From positions 1 to 37,329 of the forward strand of contig RXJD01000029.1 of the NCBI GenBank assembly GCA_003987775.1: a stretch of DNA of 37,329 nt, in the 5' to 3' direction. This DNA is from Mycobacterium sp. (GTDB taxonomy: Bacteria; Actinomycetota; Actinomycetes; Mycobacteriales; Mycobacteriaceae). Shown here in pieces: positions 8,280 to 16,540 of the stretch. Within the stretch, counting starts at the first letter, position 1. The number at the start of each line of letters is the position of its first letter. The notes below the pieces were generated by a model that was given only the letters and a program-made list of their open reading frames with translations, was not told the DNA's origin and ran no database searches. The position numbers and the translations under genes are program-made.

Positions 8280-8648
8280 GCTCCGAACACTGCCAGCATG
8301 CCCGCGGTATCTGATACAAGACACGCCGTGTTCTGTGATGTTTTTGGGACGGATGAGGTGCTGCGGTTGGCATGGGTGAGTCCCGAGGCGCTGGTTTGCG
8401 GCGGTCGTTCTCCGCGTGATCTATAGGGTTTGGTCCAGAGCTGGAGTGCCGCTTACGAGTTCACGAAGGAAGCCGCCTAATTCCGCGCTTGCCTGCTCGT
8501 CCTGGAAGTCGAGTTGATCGGCGCGATAGGCCATCGTCCCGAAATCGATCGATTTTGGGACGCCCGGTGTCGACCTCGCCGACCTGGGTGTTTGTTGTCC
8601 CGTTAACGCGTCCCGAAACTGTCGGTGCCATACGGCACGCTGGCGTCC
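8280..8648. promoter_or_regulatory. Res-like control region upstream of the serine resolvase
   Basis: About 370 bases without a gene. A 26-bp near-perfect palindrome occupies 8536-8561 (12 of 13 pairs match) with GTCCC at its ends. A related direct pair, GTCCCG at 8597-8602 and 8609-8614, lies 35-50 bases before the resolvase start. Shared GTCCCG/TGGGAC half-sites suggest binding subsites for the resolvase, as expected for a res site that also serves as its operator. The part from 8280 to 8530 shows nothing else I can name. Confidence 0.5.
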
Positions 8649-9206
8649 ATGGGCGAGCTGCTGGGATATGCGCGAGTGTCGACGACCGACCAGAACGCTG
8701 ACGGACAGGTCGACGCCCTGACCGCGGCCGGCGCGAGTCGAGTGTGGACCGATGTGGCCTCCGGGGCGCGATCGGACCGACCGGCACTAACCGAACTGCT
8801 CGCGACCGCTACGGGCGGTGACACGGTGGTGGTCACGCGCCTCGATCGACTAGGGCGCTCCCTGCCGGATCTGTTGACCCTCGTCGAGCAGCTCACCGGC
8901 CGCGGCGTGGGGCTGCGGTCACTCGGTGAGCAGATCGATACGACCAGCGCTGCGGGCCGCCTGGTGCTGCACGTCTTCGGTGCGCTGGCCGAATTCGAAC
9001 GTGCGCTGATGCACGAGCGCACGGTGGCCGGCTTGGCGGCTGCCCGCGCCCGTGGCCGCGTCGGGGGCCGACCCCACGCATTGTCGGGACCCCGGCTCAC
9101 CCACGCGCGAACGATGCGAACCCAAGGGATGCCGGTCCGCGAAATCGCCCAGATTCTCGGCGTGGGCCGTTCAACGCTGTATCGGCACCTCCAGGAGCGG
9201 TTATAG
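8649..9206 (+). CDS. Serine resolvase/invertase
   Basis: This 185-residue small serine recombinase would resolve plasmid multimers or cointegrates through a 5'-phosphoserine intermediate. The nucleophile is Ser11 in YARVSTTDQ. The conserved RLDRLGRSLPDLL and EFERALMHERT motifs of the catalytic domain and dimer helix follow. A C-terminal helix-turn-helix (VREIAQILGVGRSTLYRHL, residues about 162-182) binds DNA. ATG 8649 gives the standard start just before the GYARVST strand; the in-frame start at 8625 would add eight residues. Upstream repeats (8536-8614) look like its res site. No transposase accompanies it, so plasmid multimer resolution is the simplest role. Confidence 0.92.
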   Translation: MGELLGYARVSTTDQNADGQVDALTAAGASRVWTDVASGARSDRPALTELLATATGGDTVVVTRLDRLGRSLPDLLTLVEQLTGRGVGLRSLGEQIDTTSAAGRLVLHVFGALAEFERALMHERTVAGLAAARARGRVGGRPHALSGPRLTHARTMRTQGMPVREIAQILGVGRSTLYRHLQERL

Positions 9207-9447
9207 CCGCGGGAGCCGAGGACCCCACGTGTCCGGGTGGAGAAAGTGCTCGGAGGTGTCTGTACGCGGCTGTATTCTGTTTTCTCAGCGTCGCGTGCGC
9301 GCGGCGGACTCCCAATAAGACCTTTGGTCGCCCACACCGGCCTGCTCTGGGACCACATCCTCCGGATGACGCGCAATGAATGACCCGTCGAAACGTTGAC
9401 TGGCGCAAGTGTGGGGTGCGACAACACTTTTCGATTGGAGTCATCCC

Positions 9448-9954
9448 ATGTCCTCTGACACGCCACGTGCGCGCAAGAACGCAGCCCGCCGCTATCAAGC
9501 CGCTCATCCGGGCACCCCGTATCCCGTGGCCCTGCGCGCGGTGACACCGCAAGGCCCGGCCATCATCGACCGCGAGTACGCCGACTACCGCAACATCGCC
9601 CCCATCTACGGGTTGAATCTGGACACCGACCATCCGACCGGAGGCTTTCGGTTCGAAAGTGATTGGTACTTCGACCTGGCCGGCCGCGGCCTCGACCCCA
9701 CGTTCGGCATGGGTCGCTGGTTGGTCACCTACGCCTCCCCCAAGCAGGCCCGACTCAACGGCGACCCCGACGAGGTCGCCACGGGCTGGCTGATCGCCTA
9801 CGCGATCGATCGCCACGACGCGAAGACGGGACGGTGCGTGGTGATCGCCGGACCATGGAACAGCGCCACCGACGACCGCTTACAGCGTCAAAGCCCCCGC
9901 CAAGACGACACCACACTCGATGGGCTGATCGACTGGCTGCGCACCCAGCTATAG
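9448..9954 (+). CDS. Hypothetical protein with N-terminal ARRYQAAHPG motif
   Basis: This 168-residue protein starts at ATG 9448 after GGAG eight bases upstream. The N-terminus (RKNAARRYQAAHPGTPYPVALRAVT) resembles a short basic-then-hydrophobic segment that I have seen at the start of several unrelated actinobacterial plasmid proteins. The remainder is acidic and Trp-rich (ESDWYFDLAG, MGRWLVTYASP, TGWLIAYAI, VVIAGPWNS), with no transmembrane segment and no recognised catalytic motif. It is transcribed alone, 241 bases after the resolvase. No function can be assigned. Confidence 0.65.
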   Translation: MSSDTPRARKNAARRYQAAHPGTPYPVALRAVTPQGPAIIDREYADYRNIAPIYGLNLDTDHPTGGFRFESDWYFDLAGRGLDPTFGMGRWLVTYASPKQARLNGDPDEVATGWLIAYAIDRHDAKTGRCVVIAGPWNSATDDRLQRQSPRQDDTTLDGLIDWLRTQL

Positions 9955-10594
9955 CGCCGGGAGCAGGTCGCCGCTGCCGATCCCCCGGTTTCAGGGGTGC
10001 CGTAGCTCTTGGTAGCGGGCCGGTGTCAGGTCCTCGCTGTGGCTGACGTGGAGCTGGCCGGGGCGGGTGCGTTGACCGGTTATCTGGAATAGGGTTTGGG
10101 TTGATCGCGATAGATGCTGGTTGTGACGACTGGTACATGTAGAGGGCGTCCAGGCGACGGGCCCAGCGTTGTACACATGTGGTCAACGTTCACCGCGGGC
10201 GCAGACCGGCAGCGGCGCTCGGGCCGGTTGTGACCGTGGCGTGGGTCGTCAGTAAGGTGCACACGGCCTTTCCGCTGCCGATCCGAGCGACACGCCGATT
10301 ACCTCCTGAGTCACATTCGCCCCATCGGTCACACTCGACACGTGTTTGCGCGGTGCGCTCCGGCCGGCCAGCCCATGCGCCATCGGGCTGAGGCTCCGCG
10401 CGCCGCCTGGGGTGCGGCCACGTGCGGGTTTGGAGCTCGAATTGGTGACGCGAATCGCGCGAAAGTGCCGTGTTTGCAGTGCATTTGACGTCTTACACAT
10501 GTAGAATTCGATTATGACGAGGCACCAAGAATGACACCCCGACACGCGGCGCGCCTACCCGGTGATGTAGGTAAAACCATGCAGAATTTCTGCC
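9955..10594. other. 640-base region without a convincing gene
   Basis: Short frames on both strands show no recognised motif and no good ribosome binding site. TACACATGT occurs twice, at 10172-10180 and 10494-10502; the first lies within a CGTTG...CAACG inverted repeat (10168-10189). Toward the right end lie GATGTA at 10564-10569, matching the six-base core described for Tn554 ends, and the perfect palindrome GCAGAATTTCTGC at 10581-10593 just before the next start codon. It probably holds the left end and promoter of the following cassette. Confidence 0.45.
10581..10593. promoter_or_regulatory. 13-bp perfect palindrome beside the first cassette start
   Basis: GCAGAA, T and TTCTGC form a perfect palindrome ending two bases before ATG 10595. 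It sits where the ribosome binding site should be, so it may be an operator. The Xre-type N-terminus of the ImmA/IrrE protein at 11382-12632 is a plausible binder. Function is inferred. Confidence 0.4.
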
Positions 10595-11332
10595 ATGGCG
10601 GTTCCGTTGGAGTTGCTGAGGCGGCTGGTGGTCCAGCATCGTGTGGCGTTGGCCATGCTGCTGGGCGAGATCGGGCTGGCGTTCGACAAGACCTTGGCCT
10701 CGTGGGCAGAAGAGTTTCCCGATCCGATGAGGTTGCACGGCGGAACGCTGTGTTCGGATGTGCGGACCAGGGTGTTGGCGATGAACGCGATCGATGCGCG
10801 CTCTCGGTTCGACAACCCGCCGCGCACACCGTCGCGGAGCGCATCGTGCGGGCCGGATTCGACACTGCAGATGTCGTCGGGTCCGGGGGTTTCGGTGCGA
10901 TTCGGCGATTCAGATATGGCGTTCGCGCGGGTGCGCCATATGTCGCCGAAGGAGGCCGAGGCGCTCGGGGCGGTGGTGCAGCAGTTGGCGATGCCGGCGC
11001 CGAAGCCGGGGCGGCAGATGGTGCTCGACGACGACGAGCCGGAGTCGCAGCGGGTGATGGGCCCGCCGGGGATCGGGCAGAACTGGGATTTGGTCCTGTA
11101 CTGGTGGGAGACCCCAGGCCGGTTGTCGGTGGCCGGAGGCATCCTGGCGATGGTCGAGGAGATCGACACGTCCGACGAGCGGATTGTGGCGTTCGTCGAT
11201 CTGCCGGCGGCGATCCGACCGAAGACAGCGGCCGAGATTGCTCAGCAGGACGTCGAGGACGACGAGGACGACCGCGACTTCGACGAGCAGTGGCCCGAAA
11301 ACCCTTCTGCGGGCGAGGATTCGGGGGCTTAG
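10595..11332 (+). CDS. Hypothetical protein, first gene of the Tn554-like cassette
   Basis: This 245-residue soluble protein starts at ATG 10595. The N-terminal 45 residues are helical (LELLRRLVVQHRVALAMLLG), the centre is mixed, and the last 40 residues are strongly acidic (QDVEDDEDDRDFDEQWPE). There is no signal peptide, membrane segment or catalytic motif that I recognise. It is followed after 49 bases by the ImmA/IrrE-type gene and then by three transposition genes, all on the same strand, suggesting one transcript. Acidic tails of this sort occur in DNA-mimic inhibitors and chaperone-like proteins, but nothing here proves either. Function unknown. Confidence 0.7.
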   Translation: MAVPLELLRRLVVQHRVALAMLLGEIGLAFDKTLASWAEEFPDPMRLHGGTLCSDVRTRVLAMNAIDARSRFDNPPRTPSRSASCGPDSTLQMSSGPGVSVRFGDSDMAFARVRHMSPKEAEALGAVVQQLAMPAPKPGRQMVLDDDEPESQRVMGPPGIGQNWDLVLYWWETPGRLSVAGGILAMVEEIDTSDERIVAFVDLPAAIRPKTAAEIAQQDVEDDEDDRDFDEQWPENPSAGEDSGA

Positions 11333-11381
11333 GCGATGGCGTGCTACCGGCCGGAGGCTACCGGGGACGAGGTGGTCGGCG

Positions 11382-12632
11382 ATGACAACCGTCGAGGTGT
11401 TCGGCGTCCGGGTCCGCCAGGCCCGGGTGTTGCGGCGACTGTCGGGCACGGCGGTGATGGATCACATGGGGTGGCGCTCGCCTCGGCAGACCCGGTTGGA
11501 GCAGGCCGAAACCGCGCTGCTGGATGCTACCGAGTTCAACCGGCTGGCGACGTTGTTGCGGTTCCCGGCGGCGTTTTTCACCACTGCCCCGGTATCGCGA
11601 GTGTTCGCTCACGACTTGCTGTTTCGCGCACCGAAATCCACCAGGGTCACCGAGAAGGAGTACCTGGCGGTGTTCGCCAATGTGGTGGGTGATCTGCTCG
11701 ATCAGCTCAACGGGCAGGCCAAGTTGCCCGCGGTGCGTCTGGAGCCGCTGCCGGCGGGTACCGATGTGGTGACCGCGGCGGCCCAGGCCCGCCAGTGGTT
11801 GGGCGTGGAGCCGGGGGTGCCGATCAAGTCGTTGACCTACGAGCTGGAGGCTGCCGGCGTTCCAGTGGTGTTGCGGATGAAGCATTCTCGTATCTCGGGC
11901 AGTGTCGACTGGGACAGTGAGGATGAGGATCCGGCCGGAGCGTTGACTGAGAAGCATTTGGGGTGCTCGGCGCGTACCGGTGCCTACCGGGAGCGACCGG
12001 TGGTGTTGTTGCGGGCACTGGATTCCTGGGAGCGCACGCGCTGGACGATCGCCCATGAGATCGGGCATTTGGTGTTGCACCGGTATGGCGATGTGAGCGA
12101 TGCGGAGGAGCGTGAGGCCTCCCGGTTCGCCTCGGAGTTGTTGGCGCCGGCCGAGGCGATCGCACCGGAGATTCCGGTGGCCCCGACTTTGAACGATTTG
12201 GTCGATGTGAAGTTGAAGTGGCGGATCTCGTTGGGGGCGTTGATTTTGCACTTGCGCGAGTCGAAGCTGATCGACAATGCGCGGGCGGAGACATTGCAGA
12301 AGCAGCTGTATACCAGGATCAACACCGATACCGGGCACACGTGGGGTAAGACCGAGCCGGGTTGGGATGCGCGTAAGCCGGAGCGGCCGCGGTTGCTGCG
12401 CAAATGGATCGAGGCCTGCTATGGCACCGCGTCGGCCGAGGCGTTGATGGCGCACAACCTGATTTTCCCGGCGGATCTGATGGCCGATGTGTTGGCCGGT
12501 CAGCGTGACGCCCCGGGGCGGGCTCGGCTTCGGGTGGCCCGGGTCAAGAGTGCCGGTGATGGCGACGGCGAGGGGCCCGGTGATGGTGGGCAGATCGTGG
12601 TGCCGTTTGAACGGGCCCGCCGGCAGGCCTAG
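11382..12632 (+). CDS. Xre-ImmA/IrrE metallopeptidase fusion
   Basis: This 416-residue protein starts at ATG 11382. Residues 1-65 form an Xre-like helix-turn-helix (VRQARVLRRLSGTAVMDHMG, RQTRLEQAE). Near residues 222-232 lies the zinc protease motif of the family, TIAHEIGHLVLH, in which HEIGH supplies two zinc ligands and the catalytic Glu; ASRFASELLAP after it supplies the third acidic ligand region. Such proteins cleave phage- or element-borne repressors, as ImmA does for ImmR, or control stress responses, as IrrE does. Its position 26 bases before the tyrosine recombinase genes suggests that it controls expression or mobility of this cassette. Family assignment is secure from the motif; the target is unknown. 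Confidence 0.88.
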   Translation: MTTVEVFGVRVRQARVLRRLSGTAVMDHMGWRSPRQTRLEQAETALLDATEFNRLATLLRFPAAFFTTAPVSRVFAHDLLFRAPKSTRVTEKEYLAVFANVVGDLLDQLNGQAKLPAVRLEPLPAGTDVVTAAAQARQWLGVEPGVPIKSLTYELEAAGVPVVLRMKHSRISGSVDWDSEDEDPAGALTEKHLGCSARTGAYRERPVVLLRALDSWERTRWTIAHEIGHLVLHRYGDVSDAEEREASRFASELLAPAEAIAPEIPVAPTLNDLVDVKLKWRISLGALILHLRESKLIDNARAETLQKQLYTRINTDTGHTWGKTEPGWDARKPERPRLLRKWIEACYGTASAEALMAHNLIFPADLMADVLAGQRDAPGRARLRVARVKSAGDGDGEGPGDGGQIVVPFERARRQA

Positions 12633-12658
12633 AGAAGCGGTCGGGGGCGGTCGGGGGG

Positions 12659-13864
12659 ATGTCACGCACACAGCGGGTTGCTCTGACCGATCGGCCCGAC
12701 ACCTACACGGTGCTGGGCGCCGATGGCCTGCCGGTCAGGGCGGCTGAGGAGTTCTTGCAGTTTCTGCGCGATGATGAGGCCTCGCCGAACACCGTCAAGG
12801 CGTATGCGGCCGGGTTGGCGGCGTGGTGGACGGTGTTGGAACACACCGGCACGGATTGGCGTGAGATCTCCACGGGATTGTTCGGCCAGTTTCTGGCTTA
12901 TCTGCGCACCGGCGATCTGCCGGGCACCGCGCGCATCGGAGCACCGCAAGGCTGGCTGAGTCCGGCGAGCACGCAGTTGCGGGCGGCGGCGGTGCTGGCG
13001 TGCTATCGCTTCCATGCCGATGCGCACGGCCTGGCTGGGCCGTATCAGCGGCTGTTCATCAGTCGCGGCAAGCGCTCCCGGTCACGGTATGTGCCGATGC
13101 TGGCCGGGGTGGGGTCGCCGCGGGTCAAGGACCGACCGGTCTACACGGTGCGCCGCGGCAACCGGGCGGCGACACCGGTGTTGTTGCCCGCCCAGGTCAG
13201 CGCGATCCTCGACGGCTGCGCCACCCAGAGTGGGCAGCAGTGGTCGGGGCCGGACTCGGGGTTGCGGGACCGGTTGCTGTTCGCGGTGCTGGCCGAGACC
13301 GGGATGCGCCTGGGTGAGGCGTTGTCGTTGCGGCACCAGGATTTTCATATCGGCGCCGGGGGCACACCGTTTATCGATGTGGCCGCGCGCCAGGACCATC
13401 CGCGCGGGGTGCGCGGTAAGACGCTGCGGGCCCGCCGGATCTATATCGGGGATGACCTGGAGGCACTGTATTCGGCATATGTGTGGCATCTGGTGGACCG
13501 CGGGGCCGATCTGGTGGTGCCGGATCTGGACACCCATTTTGTGTTCGTCAACCTGGTCCGTGGCCAGCGGTTCGCCCCGACGCGACCCGAAACCGTCTAC
13601 GCCAAAGTCGATTCCCTGACCTATCGGTGCCCTGCGCTGCCGCGGCAGTGGACGCCGCACTGGCTGCGCCACACCCATGCCACCGCGCTGCTGCTCTCGG
13701 GCGCCCCGCCGCATGTGGTGATGCGCCGGCTGGGTCATGCCGACATTCAGACCACGCTGTCGACCTACGGGTGGGTCACCGAGGACGCCGAGATGCGCAC
13801 CCTGGCTCAGTGGCGCAACTACGTGGCCGGATGGAAAGGCGTGCACCATGATTCCTCCGACTGA
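12659..13864 (+). CDS. tnpA: Tn554 TnpA-like tyrosine recombinase
   Basis: This 401-residue recombinase keeps the full catalytic set: Arg217 in TGMRLGEAL, Lys254 in RGKTLRARR, His334 and Arg337 in TPHWLRHTH, His360 in RLGHADI and Tyr370 in STYGWV. The N-terminal half is the SAM-like core-binding domain. It is the first of three overlapping genes whose order and sizes (401, 752 and about 145 residues) match TnpA, TnpB and TnpC of the Tn554 family, which inserts at specific sites with no terminal inverted repeats. It begins at ATG 12659 behind a G-rich sequence, and its last 17 bases overlap tnpB. The symbol reflects family position, not a named allele. Confidence 0.88.
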   Translation: MSRTQRVALTDRPDTYTVLGADGLPVRAAEEFLQFLRDDEASPNTVKAYAAGLAAWWTVLEHTGTDWREISTGLFGQFLAYLRTGDLPGTARIGAPQGWLSPASTQLRAAAVLACYRFHADAHGLAGPYQRLFISRGKRSRSRYVPMLAGVGSPRVKDRPVYTVRRGNRAATPVLLPAQVSAILDGCATQSGQQWSGPDSGLRDRLLFAVLAETGMRLGEALSLRHQDFHIGAGGTPFIDVAARQDHPRGVRGKTLRARRIYIGDDLEALYSAYVWHLVDRGADLVVPDLDTHFVFVNLVRGQRFAPTRPETVYAKVDSLTYRCPALPRQWTPHWLRHTHATALLLSGAPPHVVMRRLGHADIQTTLSTYGWVTEDAEMRTLAQWRNYVAGWKGVHHDSSD

Positions 13865-16106
13865 TCCGCCGGCGGCGGTGACCGGGGCGGGACCGCTGGG
13901 GGCCGCGCACCCGTGGGAAGCGCAGTGGGCTCGGGTTCCCACACCGTGGCGGCGCTCGGTCTACCGGATCGCCACCGCCCCGTTTGACGAGGTGTTCGTC
14001 TTCGCAAGCCAGTACCGCCGCCCCGAATACGCCGAGACCGAACGCGACTACACACCGATGGGTGCGCCGGTGCGTTTCGGCCAGGAGATCGCCTGGTGGG
14101 TGTGGCTGTGCTGGGATCAACAGCTGCGCAAGATCGAGCCGTCGCTGCTGGGCTGGCTGGCCCGCGCGCTGCCGGGCGCAATCGCCGAGCACACCAGTCG
14201 CACCGGGTCTTCGCCGGTCAGCGTCGCTGAGCTGGACCCGACCGAGATGATGCGGCAGGCCACGCTGGTGTTTGAACGGCGCAACCACCGGTTGCCCTCG
14301 GCCGGTTCGCGGCGCAACATCGGCCACCTGATCGAGCATCTGCACCTGAGCGTGGCGGTGCGCTGCACCGAGGCCCCGTGGTGGTCGCATGACATCTGGG
14401 ATCTGCGTGCTGATCCGCGGATTCCGCAACGCGATCATGAACCCAGCCACGACAAGACGGTCCGGCTGCGCGGCATCGAACCGGCCTGGCTGCGTGAAGG
14501 ATTGCGGTTCTGGCTGCGCAGCGCCTTGACCTACGATCTGCTGACCTGGTCCTCGGTCACCGACCGGTGCCGCAATCTGGGATCGCAGCTGGGCCGGTTC
14601 ACCCGCAGCCACGGCCACCTCGACGACCCCCTGTTCAGTACCGATCCCGATCGGTTGCGGCAGGTGTTCGTCGATTACCTGGAGTATCTGCGCTCCCCGC
14701 AGGCCGCCACCCACTCGCACCGTTTGACCGCGGGCACCGTGGCCAGCCTGCAAGCCCAAACCCAGGCGTTCTACACGTTCATGCACGATCACGCCGCCGA
14801 AGCGGCCACCGCCACCGGCAACCCCCGGTGGCGCCAAGCCACGCTGACCCACACCGCGTTGTGGTCGCCGCTGAACGCTCCGCGCCGGCGCCGCGGTGAA
14901 CGCGACCTGACTTGGTATTCGACCGGGGATCTGCAGCGCATGCTGACCTACCTGGACGTGCTGGCCGCCGATGCCAAGGCCAAGGTGGTGCTGACCCGGG
15001 CGGATGGGAATCTGACCGTCCTGCCGGGCCTGGGCGATCCGCAGGCCGCGCGGGTGTGGCTGCTGCAAGCGCTGACCGGGCGGCGCGCCTCCGAAATCCT
15101 CATGCTCGACCACGACCCGCTTGAGGCGATTCCCGGACACGACCGTCCCGTGGGCAGCCAACCCGACAGTGCGGCGTTCGTGGCCCGGCTGCGCTTTCAG
15201 CAGACCAAAGTCGACGGGGTCATCCCGACCATCCTGGTGGAGCAGGCCGTCGTCGACATCATCACCGAACAGCAAGACTGGCTCAAAGCCACCTACCCGC
15301 AACTGAATCCGCGGTATCTGTTTCTGGGGCTGAAAAACCAATACCGCGGCCAGCGGCCGCGGCCCTACACCACCTACCGCACGATGCTGGAAAAGCTCGA
15401 CGCAATGCACTCGATGACCGATCACGCGGGCCGGCCGCTGCGGTTCACCCAAACCCATCGGCTGCGCCATACCCGGGCCACCGAGCTACTCAACGACGGC
15501 GTCCCGTTTCACGTCGTTCAGCGCTACCTCGGGCATAAGAGCCCGGAGATGACCGCCCGGTATGCGGCCACCCTGGCAGCCACCGCCGAAGCAGAATTCC
15601 TCAAGCACAAAAAGATCGGTGCACATGGCGCCGAGGTGGATATCGCCCCGCACGACATCTACGAGATGACTCAGCTGGCCGCGCGCACCGACCGGGTGCT
15701 ACCCAACGGGGTGTGTCTGCTGCCGCCGCTGAAGACCTGCGACAAGGGCAACGCCTGTCTATCGTGCGGGCATTTCGCCACCGACGCCACGCATCTGGGC
15801 GAGTTGCGTGCGCAATTGGCCGCCACCGAAGCACTGATCGCCACCCGCCGTGAGCAGTACCGGGCACGCGCCGGACGCGAGCTGACCGACGACAACATCT
15901 GGATCATCGAGCGGCGCCGCGAAATCGCCTCGCTGCAGGCCATCATCGATCGCCTCAACACACCCGGGCAGACACCAGGGCAGGGATCGGTGGCCGGCGC
16001 GGGGACCGCGCCTCGGTTGCCGCTGCTGCAGATCCAGACCCGCGGGGCACACCAGTCGGCTCTCGACAAGGCCGGCCAACCGCGCCCACGCCCCGGCGGG
16101 CGGTGA
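13848..16106 (+). CDS. tnpB: Tn554 TnpB-like large tyrosine recombinase
   Basis: This 752-residue protein starts at ATG 13848, overlapping tnpA by 17 bases. A long N-terminal region (to about residue 370) precedes the catalytic domain. Visible catalytic residues are Arg413 in LTGRRASEIL, Lys454 in QTKVDG, His537 and Arg540 in THRLRHTR, His563 in YLGHKS and Tyr572 in TARYAATL. After the nucleophile comes a cysteine cluster (GVCLLPPLKTCDKGNACLSC, Cys 623, 631, 637, 640) typical of TnpB proteins and probably zinc-binding. The last 110 residues are helical and basic. It would act with TnpA and TnpC in site-specific transposition. Its stop overlaps the next start as GTGA. Confidence 0.88.
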   Translation: MIPPTDPPAAVTGAGPLGAAHPWEAQWARVPTPWRRSVYRIATAPFDEVFVFASQYRRPEYAETERDYTPMGAPVRFGQEIAWWVWLCWDQQLRKIEPSLLGWLARALPGAIAEHTSRTGSSPVSVAELDPTEMMRQATLVFERRNHRLPSAGSRRNIGHLIEHLHLSVAVRCTEAPWWSHDIWDLRADPRIPQRDHEPSHDKTVRLRGIEPAWLREGLRFWLRSALTYDLLTWSSVTDRCRNLGSQLGRFTRSHGHLDDPLFSTDPDRLRQVFVDYLEYLRSPQAATHSHRLTAGTVASLQAQTQAFYTFMHDHAAEAATATGNPRWRQATLTHTALWSPLNAPRRRRGERDLTWYSTGDLQRMLTYLDVLAADAKAKVVLTRADGNLTVLPGLGDPQAARVWLLQALTGRRASEILMLDHDPLEAIPGHDRPVGSQPDSAAFVARLRFQQTKVDGVIPTILVEQAVVDIITEQQDWLKATYPQLNPRYLFLGLKNQYRGQRPRPYTTYRTMLEKLDAMHSMTDHAGRPLRFTQTHRLRHTRATELLNDGVPFHVVQRYLGHKSPEMTARYAATLAATAEAEFLKHKKIGAHGAEVDIAPHDIYEMTQLAARTDRVLPNGVCLLPPLKTCDKGNACLSCGHFATDATHLGELRAQLAATEALIATRREQYRARAGRELTDDNIWIIERRREIASLQAIIDRLNTPGQTPGQGSVAGAGTAPRLPLLQIQTRGAHQSALDKAGQPRPRPGGR

Positions 16107-16540
16107 GTATGCCCCGTTCCCTCGACGGGCTGCGCCGTGCTTCGACCAAGAGCCGCAACCAAGCCCGCGCCAAGATCAAAAAGGCGCTGCGCGAAATGCA
16201 ACGCAAAGGCCTGACCATCAACCCCAACGCCCTGGCCCGCTACGCCGATGTCTCCCGCAAGACCATCTACAACCACGCCGACCTGCTGGCCGAGGTCAAA
16301 GCCGCCGCCAACACTCCTGCGCCACGGCTGAGCACCGCGGCCCCCGACAACGCCGCGACGCCCTCGAGTGTCACCGCAGCGCTGCGTGAACAGCTGCGCA
16401 CCCAAAAACGCGGCTACGAAACCACCATCAGCGCACTCAAAGCCGAAATCAAACAGCTCAAACACGACCTGGCCGCCGCCCACGGTGAAATCCACCGCCT
16501 GGGCGCCACCGGTGAGCACGGCACCGCCCGGCAAGGATGA
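16103..16540 (+). CDS. tnpC: Tn554 TnpC-like accessory protein
   Basis: This 145-residue protein starts at GTG 16103, overlapping tnpB as GTGA; an in-frame ATG at 16109 is equally possible. The N-terminal 50 residues are highly basic and contain a helix-turn-helix (NALARYADVSRKTIYNHADL). After a Pro/Ala-rich linker, residues about 92-135 form a coiled coil (LREQLRTQKRGYETTISALK). This order, DNA-binding then coiled coil, and its position as third gene are those of TnpC, which influences frequency and orientation of Tn554 insertion. It ends the cassette; the right boundary of the element was not identified. Confidence 0.82.
   Translation: MSMPRSLDGLRRASTKSRNQARAKIKKALREMQRKGLTINPNALARYADVSRKTIYNHADLLAEVKAAANTPAPRLSTAAPDNAATPSSVTAALREQLRTQKRGYETTISALKAEIKQLKHDLAAAHGEIHRLGATGEHGTARQG

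Noticed and set aside
9991-10262. Short overlapping minus-strand frames in the 640-base gap
   Set aside because: No recognised motif, no ribosome binding site and no conserved partner; they may be chance or decayed sequence.
11358-12671. Long open frame on the minus strand opposite the ImmA/IrrE gene
   Set aside because: Its translation is Arg/His/Gln-rich without motifs and mirrors the high-GC plus-strand gene that has a clear HEIGH motif.
13776-15470. Long minus-strand frame of 564 codons opposite tnpA/tnpB
   Set aside because: It overlaps two genes with full catalytic motifs and has the composition of an antisense shadow in GC-rich DNA.
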